A stretch of 32,500 nt of DNA from Stramonita haemastoma. Its lineage: Eukaryota; Mollusca; Gastropoda; Neogastropoda; Muricidae. Under the pieces are notes generated by a model. The model searched no databases. It had not been told where the DNA came from and saw nothing but the letters and a program-made list of their open reading frames with translations. Both the position numbers and the translations under genes were made by a program. Numbering within the stretch: the first letter of the stretch is position 1; every line of letters starts with the position of its first letter. Of the stretch, positions 20,485 to 29,509 are shown piece by piece. The DNA lies in assembly GCA_030674155.1 (NCBI GenBank), contig CM060326.1, positions 34,622,694 through 34,655,193 on the forward strand, written 5' to 3'.

Positions 20485-20817
20485 GATAGCCTAATGGTCA
20501 GAACATTGCGCTCGCAATTTGACGACCCGGGTTCGATTCGCGTTCGAGGAGATTTTTCTCCTAGAGTTAACATAAGTGCTGACTCAACTCTCCCCAAAAG
20601 TCCTTCGAATGAAACTAAATCGAGGCCCTGTGTGTGAAGGCACGCAGAACATCTTGCGCACACGTTAATCCTGTTCTGCTTTTCGTAGAGTAGGCCATCG
20701 TGTGCCGGTGGGAACAGATGACATTTACAAAACTGCATACACACGGGGACTGGATGTAAAGCAGAATGCTTATCCCATTTTCCTCGATGTAAAACAATGA
20801 AATGAATAGAATAAATG
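20482..20817 (+). mobile_element. SINE S1 copy a, full length (reference copy)
   Basis: tRNA-derived head: A box TAGCCTAATGGT at 20487-20498 and B box GGTTCGATTCG at 20530-20540. The body has GTTAACATAAGTGCTGAC, the core ATGAAACTAAATCGAGGCCC, CGCAGAACATCTTGCGCACA, GTAGGCCATCGTGTGCCGG, GGGAACAGATGACA and CTGCATACACACGGGGACTG. The tail is TTTTCCTCGATGTAAAAC with an A/T-rich end. About 335 bp. It would be transcribed by RNA polymerase III if active and mobilised by a LINE in trans. Tail mismatches suggest an old copy. Confidence 0.9.
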
Positions 20818-20974
20818 TTATTTTAAGAAAATGAACACATGCCCATAGTAACCAGTCTGTGAACTATGAAATAATATAGTGTGCATGCAAAGAACGTATT
20901 GTAAAGTTATGCCTTATGTGTTCATAAACACTGCACCAAAAAAATAAAGATTTTTAGAAGAAAATAAAAACGAA

Positions 20975-21130
20975 AATAGTGCATGGGAATTGGGCATGGA
21001 TTCCACAAGGAAGAAGTGAACACAACACAGGGACTATTAAAACCTGTACAGTATTTGGCCGTGTGTCTGCAGTGTTCTCTTGCCTTTGCACTGAGAATAG
21101 CCAGTGCCTTTTCCTGACAAATAGAAAATC
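20975..21130 (+). repeat. Dispersed family R4, copy b
   Basis: Shares with copy a the blocks listed there. It further has GTGTCTGCAGTGTTCTCTTG and GAGAATAGCCAGTGCC, which it shares with copy c. Confidence 0.7.
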
Positions 21131-21875
21131 ATAGCCATGTAACTAACTTACAGGAGAGGAAAGGAGAATTTGAAAAAAGGCACGCAAAAGGAGAAAAACG
21201 TTTCTGTGACTAAGAAGAAAGAAGTCACTAGCTATATAAAAAGGGGGTTTATGAAAAAAGAGTAAAATAACTAGCATGTTTTGTATTTAAAAAAGAAAAG
21301 AAAGTAAGATAGAAAACAAATGTGGAAATCTATTTGAAATCTGAAAGAAAAATGGTAGTAGAGCGAAGTTAACAGGGAGATAGAATTGTACAATTTGCAA
21401 GTTCACGACGCATACAGGTAAGAATGGACAAATGGATTTTTGTCCTAATGACAGTAGTTAAAGTTACATTCCATTGTTACTTCCAGTGTTTGTTGTTGTT
21501 GTTTTTTTGTTTTTTCACCTCCTCGTTTAACTATAAGCAAATGATGAATCGAATGCTATTTTTTGTGTCTGAATGCAGCAGATATCATTCTTAGGGGTAG
21601 GGGTATCTTATTGTTAGACAGGATAGGTTTGCTATGTATTTGCTTGTTTTGGGATTTTTTTCTTATTATTTCGTCTTAAACGCTCAATATCCTCGAGGTC
21701 GCAGTTTAACTATCTGAAGGGTAGACAAAAAAAATATAGTCCTAGCCTCGCCAAAGAACAAAACATCAACTCGACAACGTGTTTCCATAGTTTAGAAAGC
21801 AGCATCCACAGAAACAGAAAAAATGCTTTTCTCTGGTAACTTAAAACCTGGCAGTAAAGTTTTCAAAAGCGTTTC
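21131..21875. other. Unassigned A-rich sequence
   Basis: No gene. Many A5-A8 runs on the plus strand at 21160-21360. No match elsewhere in the window. Confidence 0.5.
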
Positions 21876-21879
21876 AGTA

Positions 21880-22060
21880 AAAAAAGACTAGCGGAGTAGA
21901 GTGATTGTTGGCACGTATAGCAGTTAAAAGAAGCAGACTCAACACAATGAAGTCTTCGGCTGCGTCTGTAATGGCTTGCCTTTATTCTGACAATGGCTTG
22001 ACTCTCTTGACAAATAGCAAACTGATCGTCACGTTGGCAACTTCCAGGACACAGAAGGTC
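21880..22060 (+). repeat. Dispersed family R4, copy c
   Basis: GCGTCTGTAATGGCTTGCCTT, TTCTGACAATGGCTTGACTC and CTTGACAAATAG parallel copy b (GTGTCTGCAGTGTTCTCTTGC, CTGAGAATAGCCAGTGCC, CTGACAAATAG). More diverged at its 5' end. Confidence 0.5.
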
Positions 22061-22185
22061 ACTTTTAAAAAGTGATCGAATAAATAGACAATCACGATAC
22101 ATCAGAACAACGAAGACTCTAGCGGCTTTTGGCAAAATAAAAAGACTACAAATATATCAGCTCAACTGTCTCCACCGCTGCTATT

Positions 22186-22450
22186 ATCGGTAGGAACTCC
22201 ACGCAATGCCAGCAGGGTCCACCACCTTCCTCGGTCTCTGCTGCGTTCTACGACCTCCTGTAGCCTTCCCAAACTACCGATCTCAGTGATGTTGGCAATG
22301 TAGGTAGTTGATCTGCCTGCTGCTCTCGACCTTTCTTTGGAGAGCTGTCGCCATCATATTTATTTGTGCAGTTCTGTTTACATGACCAGCATATCTCAGT
22401 CTGCGCGGATCATATTCAGCCAAGAGAGACATAGGGATTGTAGGTTTAAT
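22186..22450 (-). pseudogene. Non-LTR retrotransposon (LINE) reverse-transcriptase C-terminal remnant
   Basis: The minus strand encodes RRLRYAGHVNR, then MMATALQRK. After a frame change it continues as ERSRAAGRSTTYIANITEIG and LQEVVERSRDRGRWWTLLA. The order R-RL-(Y/W)-GHV-R, then a basic GR segment, then NIT-E, then a (S/A)-DR-RW block is typical of the C-terminal end of LINE ORF2 proteins. A frameshift lies near 22325-22335. Only the last about 85 codons remain, a normal 5'-truncated dead copy. Whether it belongs to the LINE that mobilised the local SINEs is unknown. Confidence 0.65.
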
Positions 22451-22561
22451 AATTGAAAGAATATTGAACTGTTGCAAAGCGAAGCATAAAGAATTGGAGA
22501 TGATTGTTATGGTAAAGGTTTTCAAAACTGATGGATTCACTGATTGTACGAAGCTTGGGGC

Positions 22562-22597
22562 ATGGTTAAACACCGATTTTTATATAAAAAATGTAAC

Positions 22598-22602
<5 letters not shown>
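22562..22602 (+). repeat. Short repeat beside S1 copy h (first of pair)
   Basis: GGTTAAACACCGATTTTTAT then AAAAATGTAACTGTG matches GGTGAACACCGATCTTTAT and AAAAATGCAACAGTGG at 23468-23503. Both lie next to an S1 copy and a (CA)n or (GT)n tract. Confidence 0.55.
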
Positions 22603-22633
<31 letters not shown>

Positions 22634-22640
22634 CGTGTGT
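22598..22640. repeat. (GT)n tract
   Basis: About 13 GT units, then GCGCGCGTGTGCGTGTG. Confidence 0.9.
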
Positions 22641-22822
22641 TCTTTATTCTTTTATATCAGGGATAATGGAATAAGCACCCGTGTGCGTTTTTACATTCTG
22701 TTCCCGTGTGCATGCAGTTTTGTTAATCTTGTCATCTTTCGCCCCTGCATACAGTGGCCTACTCTTACGAGAAGCGGAACAGGCTTTAGCGTATGCTCAA
22801 GATGTTATGTGTGCGTGTGTGT
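22641..22822 (-). mobile_element. SINE S1 copy h, 3' portion
   Basis: The minus strand has CATCTTGAGCATACGC, CTAAAGCCTGTTCCGC, AGAGTAGGCCACTGTATGC, GATGACAAGATTAAC, CTGCATGCACACGGGAACAG and GGGTGCTTATTCCATTATCC. All are S1 blocks. The head and core are missing. Confidence 0.85.
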
Positions 22823-22849
22823 GCGTGCGGGGAGAGGGTCAGGGTCACG

Positions 22850-22993
22850 CGTGTCTCACTCGCTCTCTCTCTGTGCCTCTGTCTCTGTGTGTGTCTCTCT
22901 GTCTGTGCCTGTCTTTCTCCATCTTTCTCCCTTTCTTTCACTTCACCTGTCTGTCTGTCTGTCTGTCTGTCCGTCCGTCCGTCCGTCCGTCCG

Positions 22994-23048
<55 letters not shown>

Positions 23049-23062
23049 TCCCTCTTTCCTCT
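22850..23062. repeat. (CT)n, (CTGT)n, (CCGT)n, (CT)n compound tract
   Basis: At 22948-22996 six CTGT units change to about six CCGT units with no spacer, then (CT)n to 23044. The longest open frame in the window (22464-23207, 247 codons) crosses this and an antisense SINE, so it is an artefact. Confidence 0.95.
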
Positions 23063-23339
23063 CTCTTTCTACCTCCTCCCACCTTTTTTTCCTCCCTTAT
23101 TTCTACCCGGATTCATTTCTCACCACATATTTCCAATACTTAATCCCAGACTGACAGAAGGCCCGATGAAAATTCATGACTATCCCTTTATGGTGTCCGT
23201 TAGATAGACACTTGGGATTTTGCCACACAGCCTCTGCATTTGCGAGTGTTCTACTAACGCGCTGCTGTTTGGTGCTTATTAGCACGCTGCTGTGTGTGAG
23301 AGTGAAGCTTTCTTTTCCACGAGGCCTGTAGTTATTTTG

Positions 23340-23385
23340 TACACACACACACACCACGCCCGCGCGCGCGCCACGCGCGCCCACA

Positions 23386-23465
<80 letters not shown>
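23340..23465. repeat. (CA)n tract with CG-rich centre
   Basis: CA repeats, CGCCCGCGCGCGCG at about 23356-23380, then about 34 perfect CA units to 23465. Confidence 0.95.
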
Positions 23466-23467
<2 letters not shown>

Positions 23468-23468
<1 letters not shown>

Positions 23469-23503
23469 GTGAACACCGATCTTTATTAAAAATGCAACAG
23501 TGG
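23468..23503 (+). repeat. Short repeat beside S1 copy b (second of pair)
   Basis: Partner of 22562-22602. It sits between the (CA)n tract and the truncated head of S1 copy b. Confidence 0.55.
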
Positions 23504-23826
23504 TCAGAACATTGCGTTCGCAATTTGACGATCCGGGTTCGAATCCCGTTCGAGGGGATTTTTACCCTGAAGTTAGCATCAGTGCTGATTCCACTCTCCC
23601 CAAAAGTCCTTTGGATGAGACTATAAACCGAGGCCCGTGTGTGAACGCACCCAGTACATCTTGCGCATACCTTAAATCTTGTTCCGCTTTTCGTAAGAGT
23701 AGGCCACTCTGTGCCGGTGGGAACAGATGACAAGATTTTCAAAACTGCATACACACGGGACTGGATGTACAAAAAAGCATACGAGTGCTTATTCCGTTAT
23801 CCTCGATATAAAAGAATAAATAAACA
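23501..23826 (+). mobile_element. SINE S1 copy b, nearly full length
   Basis: Starts inside the A box (TGGTCAGAACATTGCG). It keeps a perfect B box GGTTCGAATCC at 23536-23546, the core GATGAGACTATAAACCGAGG, TACATCTTGCGCATA, GTAGGCCACTCTGTGCCGG, GGGAACAGATGACAAGATTT, CTGCATACACACGGGACTGG, CGAGTGCTTATTCCGTTATC and an AATAAATAAA tail. It looks like the least decayed S1 copy. The A box is incomplete, so it probably cannot be transcribed on its own. Confidence 0.9.
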
Positions 23827-23880
23827 CACGCACACACACGCGCGTGCGCACAAACACGCACGCACACACATACACTTACG
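23827..23880. repeat. CA/CG-rich tract after S1 tail
   Basis: (CACG)n/(CA)n repeats directly after the SINE tail; they may have grown from it. Confidence 0.85.
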
Positions 23881-23940
23881 CGCAGGTTGTGATGATTCAG
23901 GTCAAGTCATTGTTTTTTTCTATTTTTTTTTCAAAATTGC

Positions 23941-24274
23941 TTATTCATTTATTTTGAGGATCATGGAATAAACACTTGTGTACTTTACTTACATCCTGTC
24001 CCCGTGCGCCACGGGCTCTGTAAATTTTGTTTTTTGTTCCCACAATGGCCTACTCTTCCTAAAGGCGGAACAGGTGCGCAGAAGACCTGCCTGCGTTCAC
24101 ACATGGAGCCTCGGTTTATAGTGTCATTAGAAAGATTTTAGGAAAATAAAGTCGACACTGATGATGTTAACTCCAGGGGAGAAAATTCCCTTAATGCTGG
24201 GTGAAACCTTGGCTCGAATTGGAGCCGTCAGATCGTAAGCACAATGCTCTAACCATTAGGCCATTCCGTCCCCC
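23941..24274 (-). mobile_element. SINE S1 copy e, full length
   Basis: The minus strand starts GGGGACGGAATGGCCTAATGG, with A box TGGCCTAATGGT, a decayed B region (GGCTCCAATTCGAGCC), GTTAACATCATCAGTGTCGA, the core ACACTATAAACCGAGGCTCC, AGAGTAGGCCATTGTGGGAAC, and a tail GATCCTCAAAATAAATGAA. It lies tail to tail with S1 copy b, 114 bases apart. Confidence 0.88.
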
Positions 24275-24279
24275 AGTGT

Positions 24280-24885
24280 GTGGAGTGGAGGAAAGGACGA
24301 AAGAAAATCATAAGTAGTGTTGTTGTTACAGCTGATACCTTGTCAAGGCCAAAAGCTGTGTCTGTTATTGACGAGGTAAGCAAAGTGTCAAGCCTACATC
24401 AAGGTGTTGTTATGATTTTAAGTATTACGTTGAGACCGTCTTCAGTCATGGCAAGCTCCTGGCATGGCAACCCGCAATCTCTATTAAAAAAAAGTCCACT
24501 AAGGTCATAGTTTAGCGGCCTGTATTGTAGTTGAAAACGATTTAGGGAAACTTGTCATTCATTGTGTAGCCACGATCGCAGGTGTGATCAGTGAGTCAGA
24601 GAAGACAGTCTGGGCGAGGAACGTCCAACTGAACACCAACAACTCGTGATACTGGTTAGTGAAAGCATTCACGTGCGTGCAGCGCTGAAATCCGAGCCAC
24701 ACATGGCATTATGCTTCAGGGGATTCAGTCCATGATGGCGCATGTCTGCGAAAATCCTGATTGGAATGAAAATGTAGCTGGACCCGCATAGCAATGAAAT
24801 ACATACATATGTAGTGATTTCTCAGATAGTATGCAGCTGTTGGATTGTTGGGCTGTGGTATAAGTAGCAGCCATAGCTGTAATGA
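24280..24885. other. Unassigned sequence
   Basis: No gene supported. A reading frame at 24280-24510 contains ADTLSR, which recalls a Ty3/Gypsy RNase H-end motif, but nothing around it fits that family. Confidence 0.5.
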
Positions 24886-24886
24886 T

Positions 24887-24950
<64 letters not shown>

Positions 24951-25018
24951 TACCAGTGCAGCAGCAGCAGTAGTGGAAGGTGCTGAAGTAGTAGTGGTAG
25001 TAGCAGCAGCGGCGGCCG
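24886..25018. repeat. (CAG)n-(TAG)n compound trinucleotide tract
   Basis: About 11 CAG units, then about 10 TAG units, a TATACCAGTG break, then more GCA/GTA units and GCGGCGGCCGCGG. In other frames this would code poly-Ala, poly-Ser or poly-Gln, but flanking frames are not gene-like. Confidence 0.95.
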
Positions 25019-25145
25019 CGGCAGCATGAATAGGGTGGTGGTTCTTGTTGTTGCTGTTGTTTCTTATTCTTATATTGTTTGGTTTGTGCAGGTTTGGTTG
25101 AATGCTAGTGGACCAGTTGCATTCGCATTTATAGTTACTCTCACA

Positions 25146-25560
25146 CTTCGATGGTCTAGAGGTAACGCACCTGCCTAGAAAACGAAAACTACGGGCTGGA
25201 AATGTGCGGTGGTTTAATCCCCAAATTGTTCCCCCATTCATTAGACCATGAGTGGTGATATGAGTGCTAGTCTTTCAGATAAGAAGATAAACCGAGGTTC
25301 CCTGTGTTACACAGATTTGTTGTACGTAAAAAAAACCCCACGGTAATAAGAGAATTGACCCTGGCAAAATTATGTGGAAAAGGTCTCTCCGATAAGGAAA
25401 TACAGTTGCAGACAGGGAAAGAATAATTGGTGGCGCTGCTCATGTGGGGACGCGCACTCACAGGGGAAAGTAGCCCGAATTTCACGCAAACGTGCCGCGA
25501 CTTGGAGGTGGTATACAATACAGTACACAACAAAACAATACAATACAATACAACAAATAA
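25146..25560 (+). mobile_element. SINE S2 copy a, full length (reference copy)
   Basis: tRNA-like head: A box TGGTCTAGAGGT at 25152-25163 and B box GGTTTAATCC at 25211-25220. Then CATTAGACCATGAGTGGTG, AGTGCTAGTCTTTCAGAT, the core AGAAGATAAACCGAGGT, CCCCACGG, CTGGCAAAATTATGTGG, TGGTGGCGCTGCTCATGTGG, GACGCGCACTC, AGTAGCCCGAATTTCACGCA and a (CAATA)n tail at about 25505-25550. From memory the family is abundant in gastropods. Over 400 bp, decayed but complete in order. Confidence 0.88.
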
Positions 25561-25629
25561 CTAAGTTACATAAAGCAATTTTCTAGCTTCCATTCTTCTT
25601 TTTCTCCTCCTTTTTTCACTAGGTATTAT

Positions 25630-25862
25630 GTTCGCTCTTCCTGGTACTAAGGATTTTTTTCTCAAGTATTCCTCCTCCTCCCTTCCTGCTTTTCTTCTCC
25701 TCCTCCCTCTCCTCCACCTCTTCTTCTTCTTCCTCTTCCTCCTCTCCTCCTCCTCCTTTCTCTTCCTCCTCCTCCTCCTCTCCTTCTCCTCTCCTTCTCT
25801 CCTCCTCCTCCTCCTTCTCTCCTCCTCCTCCTCTCCTTCTCCTCCCTACTCTTCCTGCTGAT
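25630..25862. repeat. (CTC)n/(TCC)n pyrimidine triplet tract
   Basis: CTCCTC, TTCTTC and CTCTCC units over about 200 bases, pure pyrimidine on the plus strand. The open frame is a Ser/Leu low-complexity artefact. Confidence 0.95.
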
Positions 25863-25864
25863 TC

Positions 25865-26160
25865 TCCTTCAATCTAATGGGCCACCTTCCTGAAGAAGGA
25901 GATTGAAAAGGGGACGCATTGAGAGATTAAGCAGAATGTAAGATAATGACAGACAGAACTCAGAAAAAAAGCAAAGATCTATTTTCTGATGTGGGATGGG
26001 GGATTGTTGCTTTTGACATCGGTGTTATTGATGCCGGCGACGATAGAAAAGGTAAATACGATGATGCTGGTAATGAAAAAAAAATGATGACAATCAGAAT
26101 GATTATGGTAGTGGTGGTATAGGGATTACAGTTGTGATGGAGATGTAGAGTTGAAAAACA
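25865..26160. other. Unassigned sequence
   Basis: No gene or shared repeat. ATG/GAT-rich patch at 26055-26130. Confidence 0.5.
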
Positions 26161-26162
26161 TT

Positions 26163-26552
26163 TTTACCTGAGGTAAGAAACCCATCTGGATTGCGAGCAG
26201 TCGAGGATTCGACTCTCGTATGAACCCACGTAGTTTTTTTCCTATCTCATATAGGCCTTGTTTGCAACACACATTTAGAGCACGTCAAAGAATCCAAGGC
26301 AGCATCAGGTCTCTGCAATATTCAGTAGAAAAGGCCCCTTTTTCAGACAGAGAAAAACAATACTGAGCGTTGCTGCTCTTGAGGCACAAACTGACCCAGG
26401 CAGAACAGCCCGAATTTCGTGCACAAAACAGTCTGCCATGACAAAAATGGTACACTCTGCACAAACACAACAAACACAACACAACACAACACACACAAAC
26501 ACAACACAACACAACACAAACCCACAATACAATACAATACAATACAATATCG
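26163..26552 (+). mobile_element. SINE S2 copy c, diverged, with (ACAAC)n/(AATAC)n tail
   Basis: GAGGATTCGACTCTCG at about 26202 fits a B box. ATAGGCCTTGTTTGCAACAC and CACATTTAGAGCACGTCAA follow, then ACTGAGCGTTGCTGCTCTTG, CAGAACAGCCCGAATTTCGT, GCACAAAACAGTCTGCCATG and AATGGTACACTC. The S2 order is kept although the core is strongly changed. The tail is a run of (CACAA)n then (CAATA)n. Confidence 0.75.
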
Positions 26553-26554
26553 AG

Positions 26555-27055
26555 TTCTGATTTATAAAAAAAACACAAAGAATACGTGTATGCTGAAATA
26601 TACGCTGATCAAAATGTATGACACCTGGTCTAGAAATCTGTCTGTGAGGTTCCCTGGAGGAAAAGGAATTCTGGGGTATGCATATCATCAGCATGCAAAT
26701 GAGGTGTGGGGCTGCTGACCTTTTAGACACATAGGGCCCATTACTGCCGCTGCAGCGCGTGGTGGTTCGGTCCATCCAGAAGATTGGTCTGTGACCGAGT
26801 TGTGTGGGTCTGGAAAAGTTCTTTTGCTTTTTGTGTTTGTTTTTTTTGGTACCTCTTTTCAGTTTGCTATTGCGTGGTTCTTTTGTATAACGGCATTTAC
26901 ATTTAGAGATGTTATGGATTTTTTTTCAGTTGAATGAAATCTTTTCTGTTTTCGTTTTTCTACCGTTCTTTTTTTTCCCGTTTTTTGCTTTTCTAAAACT
27001 ATTGGGCAATTCCTGCGCAAATATTTACGCACAAGAGCTTCAGACAGACAGCCAG
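26555..27055. other. Unassigned sequence
   Basis: No gene. ATGCAAAT at about 26694 equals an octamer motif and GCTGATCAAAATG at about 26603 recalls Tc1/mariner ends, but neither has supporting context. T-rich at 26820-27000. Confidence 0.45.
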
Positions 27056-27059
27056 ACAG

Positions 27060-27145
27060 ACTCACACACACACACAAGCACACACACGCACGCACGCATA
27101 CATACATACAGATGTATGTATGTATGTATGCTAATACATGTTTTA
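27060..27145. repeat. (CA)n, (CACG)n and (ATGT)n tract
   Basis: CA repeats, GCACGCACGCATACATACAT, then GTATGTATGTATG, an imperfect inverted repeat around 27095-27130. Confidence 0.9.
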
Positions 27146-27279
27146 GATATATTTTTATATATATAATATATATGTGTGTTGTGTGTTTATATATATATAT
27201 ATATATATGTATATTATAAAGTATAATTATATGTATTATATATATATGTATATATACATGTATGTGTATATATATATAT

Positions 27280-27322
<43 letters not shown>

Positions 27323-27439
27323 GGGGGAGGAGAGGAACAAAAGACAAGACTCACACAGAAAGTTACAGACACACGCACGCACACGTATGTGTGTATATAG
27401 TATATATATGTATGTTTTATATATATATATATATATTAG

Positions 27440-27483
<44 letters not shown>

Positions 27484-27492
27484 TATATATAT
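27146..27492. repeat. Long imperfect (TA)n region
   Basis: Several (TA)n blocks, with (GA)n-GGGGGAGG at 27313-27332 and a short unique insert at 27333-27385. Likely unstable in cloning and assembly. Confidence 0.93.
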
Positions 27493-27500
27493 ATAATATA

Positions 27501-27503
<3 letters not shown>

Positions 27504-27582
<79 letters not shown>
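27504..27582. repeat. Perfect (GA)n microsatellite
   Basis: About 39 GA units next to the (TA)n region. Confidence 0.97.
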
Positions 27583-27586
<4 letters not shown>

Positions 27587-27589
27587 GAA

Positions 27590-28138
27590 CAAGATTTACT
27601 ATAATAAAAGACGGCATCTTACAAGTTCCCTTCCATTCATTCTCCTTGATAAAGAAACATACTGTTCACCATTTTAAGAAGGAATATAGAAAAGCGCTAA
27701 GCAATATTCATAGTCTTCTAAAACACTCCAAACACTTAGACTAGTCAAGTGTTTCTGATGGGTTCCATGTAACTCTGAAGAACCGTTCGTGCGAAGTGCT
27801 GAAGGTATAAGCCACTCAGAATACACAAGGTCCAATCTCATCCATCAAATGCTCGTGATCACATGAATTTTTGATCAGCAAAATGCAAATGAACTCTGAG
27901 GCTATTGAACTTACAGACGCCCTTCCGTAGTTCTAAAGTTCATAGTGACTGGGTCCATTTAAAAAATTAGACTACATAGAGTGTTCCTTTTTATAGCTCT
28001 TTCTGCTACTCTTTGGGTTGCACTGTTGGAAGGATTTTTTTTGTCCATCACATCAGTTATGGAGTTTGGGTTAGTAAGATATTTCCTGATCAGCTTATTT
28101 TGTTCCTCCTGTCTATTTCTATAAATCTAGACGGTTCC
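27590..28138. other. Unassigned complex sequence
   Basis: Ordinary composition with no microsatellite and no match elsewhere in the window. No open frame of interest. Confidence 0.5.
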
Positions 28139-28279
28139 CCCCCCCCCCACACACACACACAATACACACAACACCCACACCGCACACACACACACACACA
28201 CACAATACACCCACAACCGCACACACACACACACAACACACACAACACAACCACACACAACACACAACCACACACCACA
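28138..28279. repeat. C-run and (CA)n/(ACAAC)n tract
   Basis: A C11 run at 28138-28148, then CA repeats broken by AATACAC, ACCGCAC and ACAACAC. Confidence 0.93.
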
Positions 28280-28289
28280 AAGTGATAAG

Positions 28290-28640
28290 ATAAGATAAAT
28301 CTAAGGGAGAAGATGGGTGAGATAAGATCCTACCTTCCCAATTGCCATTAATCCATTACCTTATGACGAAAGAACAATCTGGCCCCCACTTTTGAGTACA
28401 GACAAGAGCAGTGGGCTTAGAACGAAATTCCTACACATTCCAAGCACCCAGGCTAGAAAACGTGGGTGAAATGCTAAAACATTAGCCAGGTGAAACTTTA
28501 GGAGACCCGGTTTCACTGTGAAAGTGTGTAGGAGACAAAAACTCCATGCAAGAGAAGCCAAAAATTGCAAAGAAGCTCTAGAAATGGCAACCTTTTCAAC
28601 ACAAAGTCTCTAGTAGGTTGAACGTAGTTATGACTTTGTC
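28290..28640 (+). repeat. Dispersed family R7, copy a (longest)
   Basis: CTAGAAAACGTGGGTGAAATGC, GGAGACCCGGTTTCACTGTG, ACTCCATGCAAGAGAAGCCA and CAACCTTTTCAACACAAAG recur in order in copies b and c. 5' limit is uncertain; the shared part starts near 28435. Family unknown. Reading frames differ between copies. Confidence 0.65.
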
Positions 28641-29075
28641 TTCTGTGGAATATTAGTACCCGGATTTGAGAGTGTGTATGTATGTATGCGTGCGTGCGTG
28701 AGAGGGAGGAGAGAGACAGACGGTGTAGTTGCCTGCATGTGTGTATCCACGCCTGCGAGAAAGATATAGATTGTTTCGTGTTATTTTCATTCTTTTAGTT
28801 TATGTTGTGCAGCTCTATGGCACCTCTGTTAGGTCTCTGTTCTCTTCAGCTTCATGGGGAAATTTAATTGTGCAGACTGGCAGGCCCTGGTTTTAACAAT
28901 TCCAGACAAAGAGGCAGACAGAGACAGCATAAGCGGGAGACAAAGACACAGATACTTTAGACAAACTAGTGAATGATTACGCTACTCCATTATGTTGTGA
29001 TGAAGGCTCATGCTGTTCGTTTCTGAGATGAAAACGTTGTAAGAAAAGTGATAGTGGTCCAAGTTTTCCGAACAG
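28641..29075. other. Unassigned sequence with a GT/GA patch
   Basis: GTATGTATGCGTGCGTGCGT and GAGAGGGAGGAGAGAGACAG at 28675-28722. No gene or shared repeat otherwise. Confidence 0.5.
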
Positions 29076-29079
29076 ATAG

Positions 29080-29288
29080 GTTTCAAAATGTATGCAACAG
29101 TGCAATCTTTGCCATGTGACACCAGAAGGTGGCAGGTAGGGTGGGGAGTAGTTTCATCCAGAAAACGTGAAGATCTGTTTTTTTTAACTCTGTGCAATTG
29201 AAGCCAGAAAATGCTGTTGGGGTTTGGAAGAGGTGACCTTTTCCACACACAGAATCTTCTAGTGCTATCAAAGATTATCGACTTTAGA
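29080..29288 (+). repeat. Dispersed family R7, copy b
   Basis: CCAGAAAACGTGAAG, ACTCTGTGCAATTGAAGCCA, GGTGACCTTTTCCACACACAG and TCTTCTAGTGCTAT match copy a (CTAGAAAACGTGGG, ACTCCATGCAAGAGAAGCCA, GGCAACCTTTTCAACACAAAG, TCTCTAGTAGG). A block of about 50 bases before the ACTC motif is shorter than in copy a. Confidence 0.65.
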
Positions 29289-29303
29289 GAATAAAACTCA
29301 TAT

Positions 29304-29508
<205 letters not shown>

Positions 29509-29509
29509 T

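Noticed and set aside
20487..20560. Possible functional tRNA gene on the plus strand (good A and B boxes).
   Set aside because: It is continuous with a 335-bp repeat found nine times, acceptor-stem pairing is not evident, and the sequence is a SINE head.
22464..23207. Longest open frame in the window (247 codons, plus strand).
   Set aside because: It crosses the 5' flank of the LINE fossil, a (GT)n tract, an antisense S1 SINE and (CT)n/(CCGT)n repeats. The peptide is low complexity with no domain.
24280..24510. ADTLSR motif suggesting a Ty3/Gypsy RNase H end.
   Set aside because: Only six residues match. The surrounding peptide has none of the expected RNase H or integrase residues.
24886..25018. 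(CAG)n as a coding polyglutamine or polyalanine tract.
   Set aside because: Flanking frames are short, the tract turns into TAG stops in one frame, and no exon-like sequence adjoins it.
26600..26720. GCTGATCAAAATG (Tc1/mariner-like end) and ATGCAAAT octamer (snRNA-type promoter element).
   Set aside because: No second inverted terminal repeat, no transposase, and no PSE, TATA or snRNA sequence downstream.
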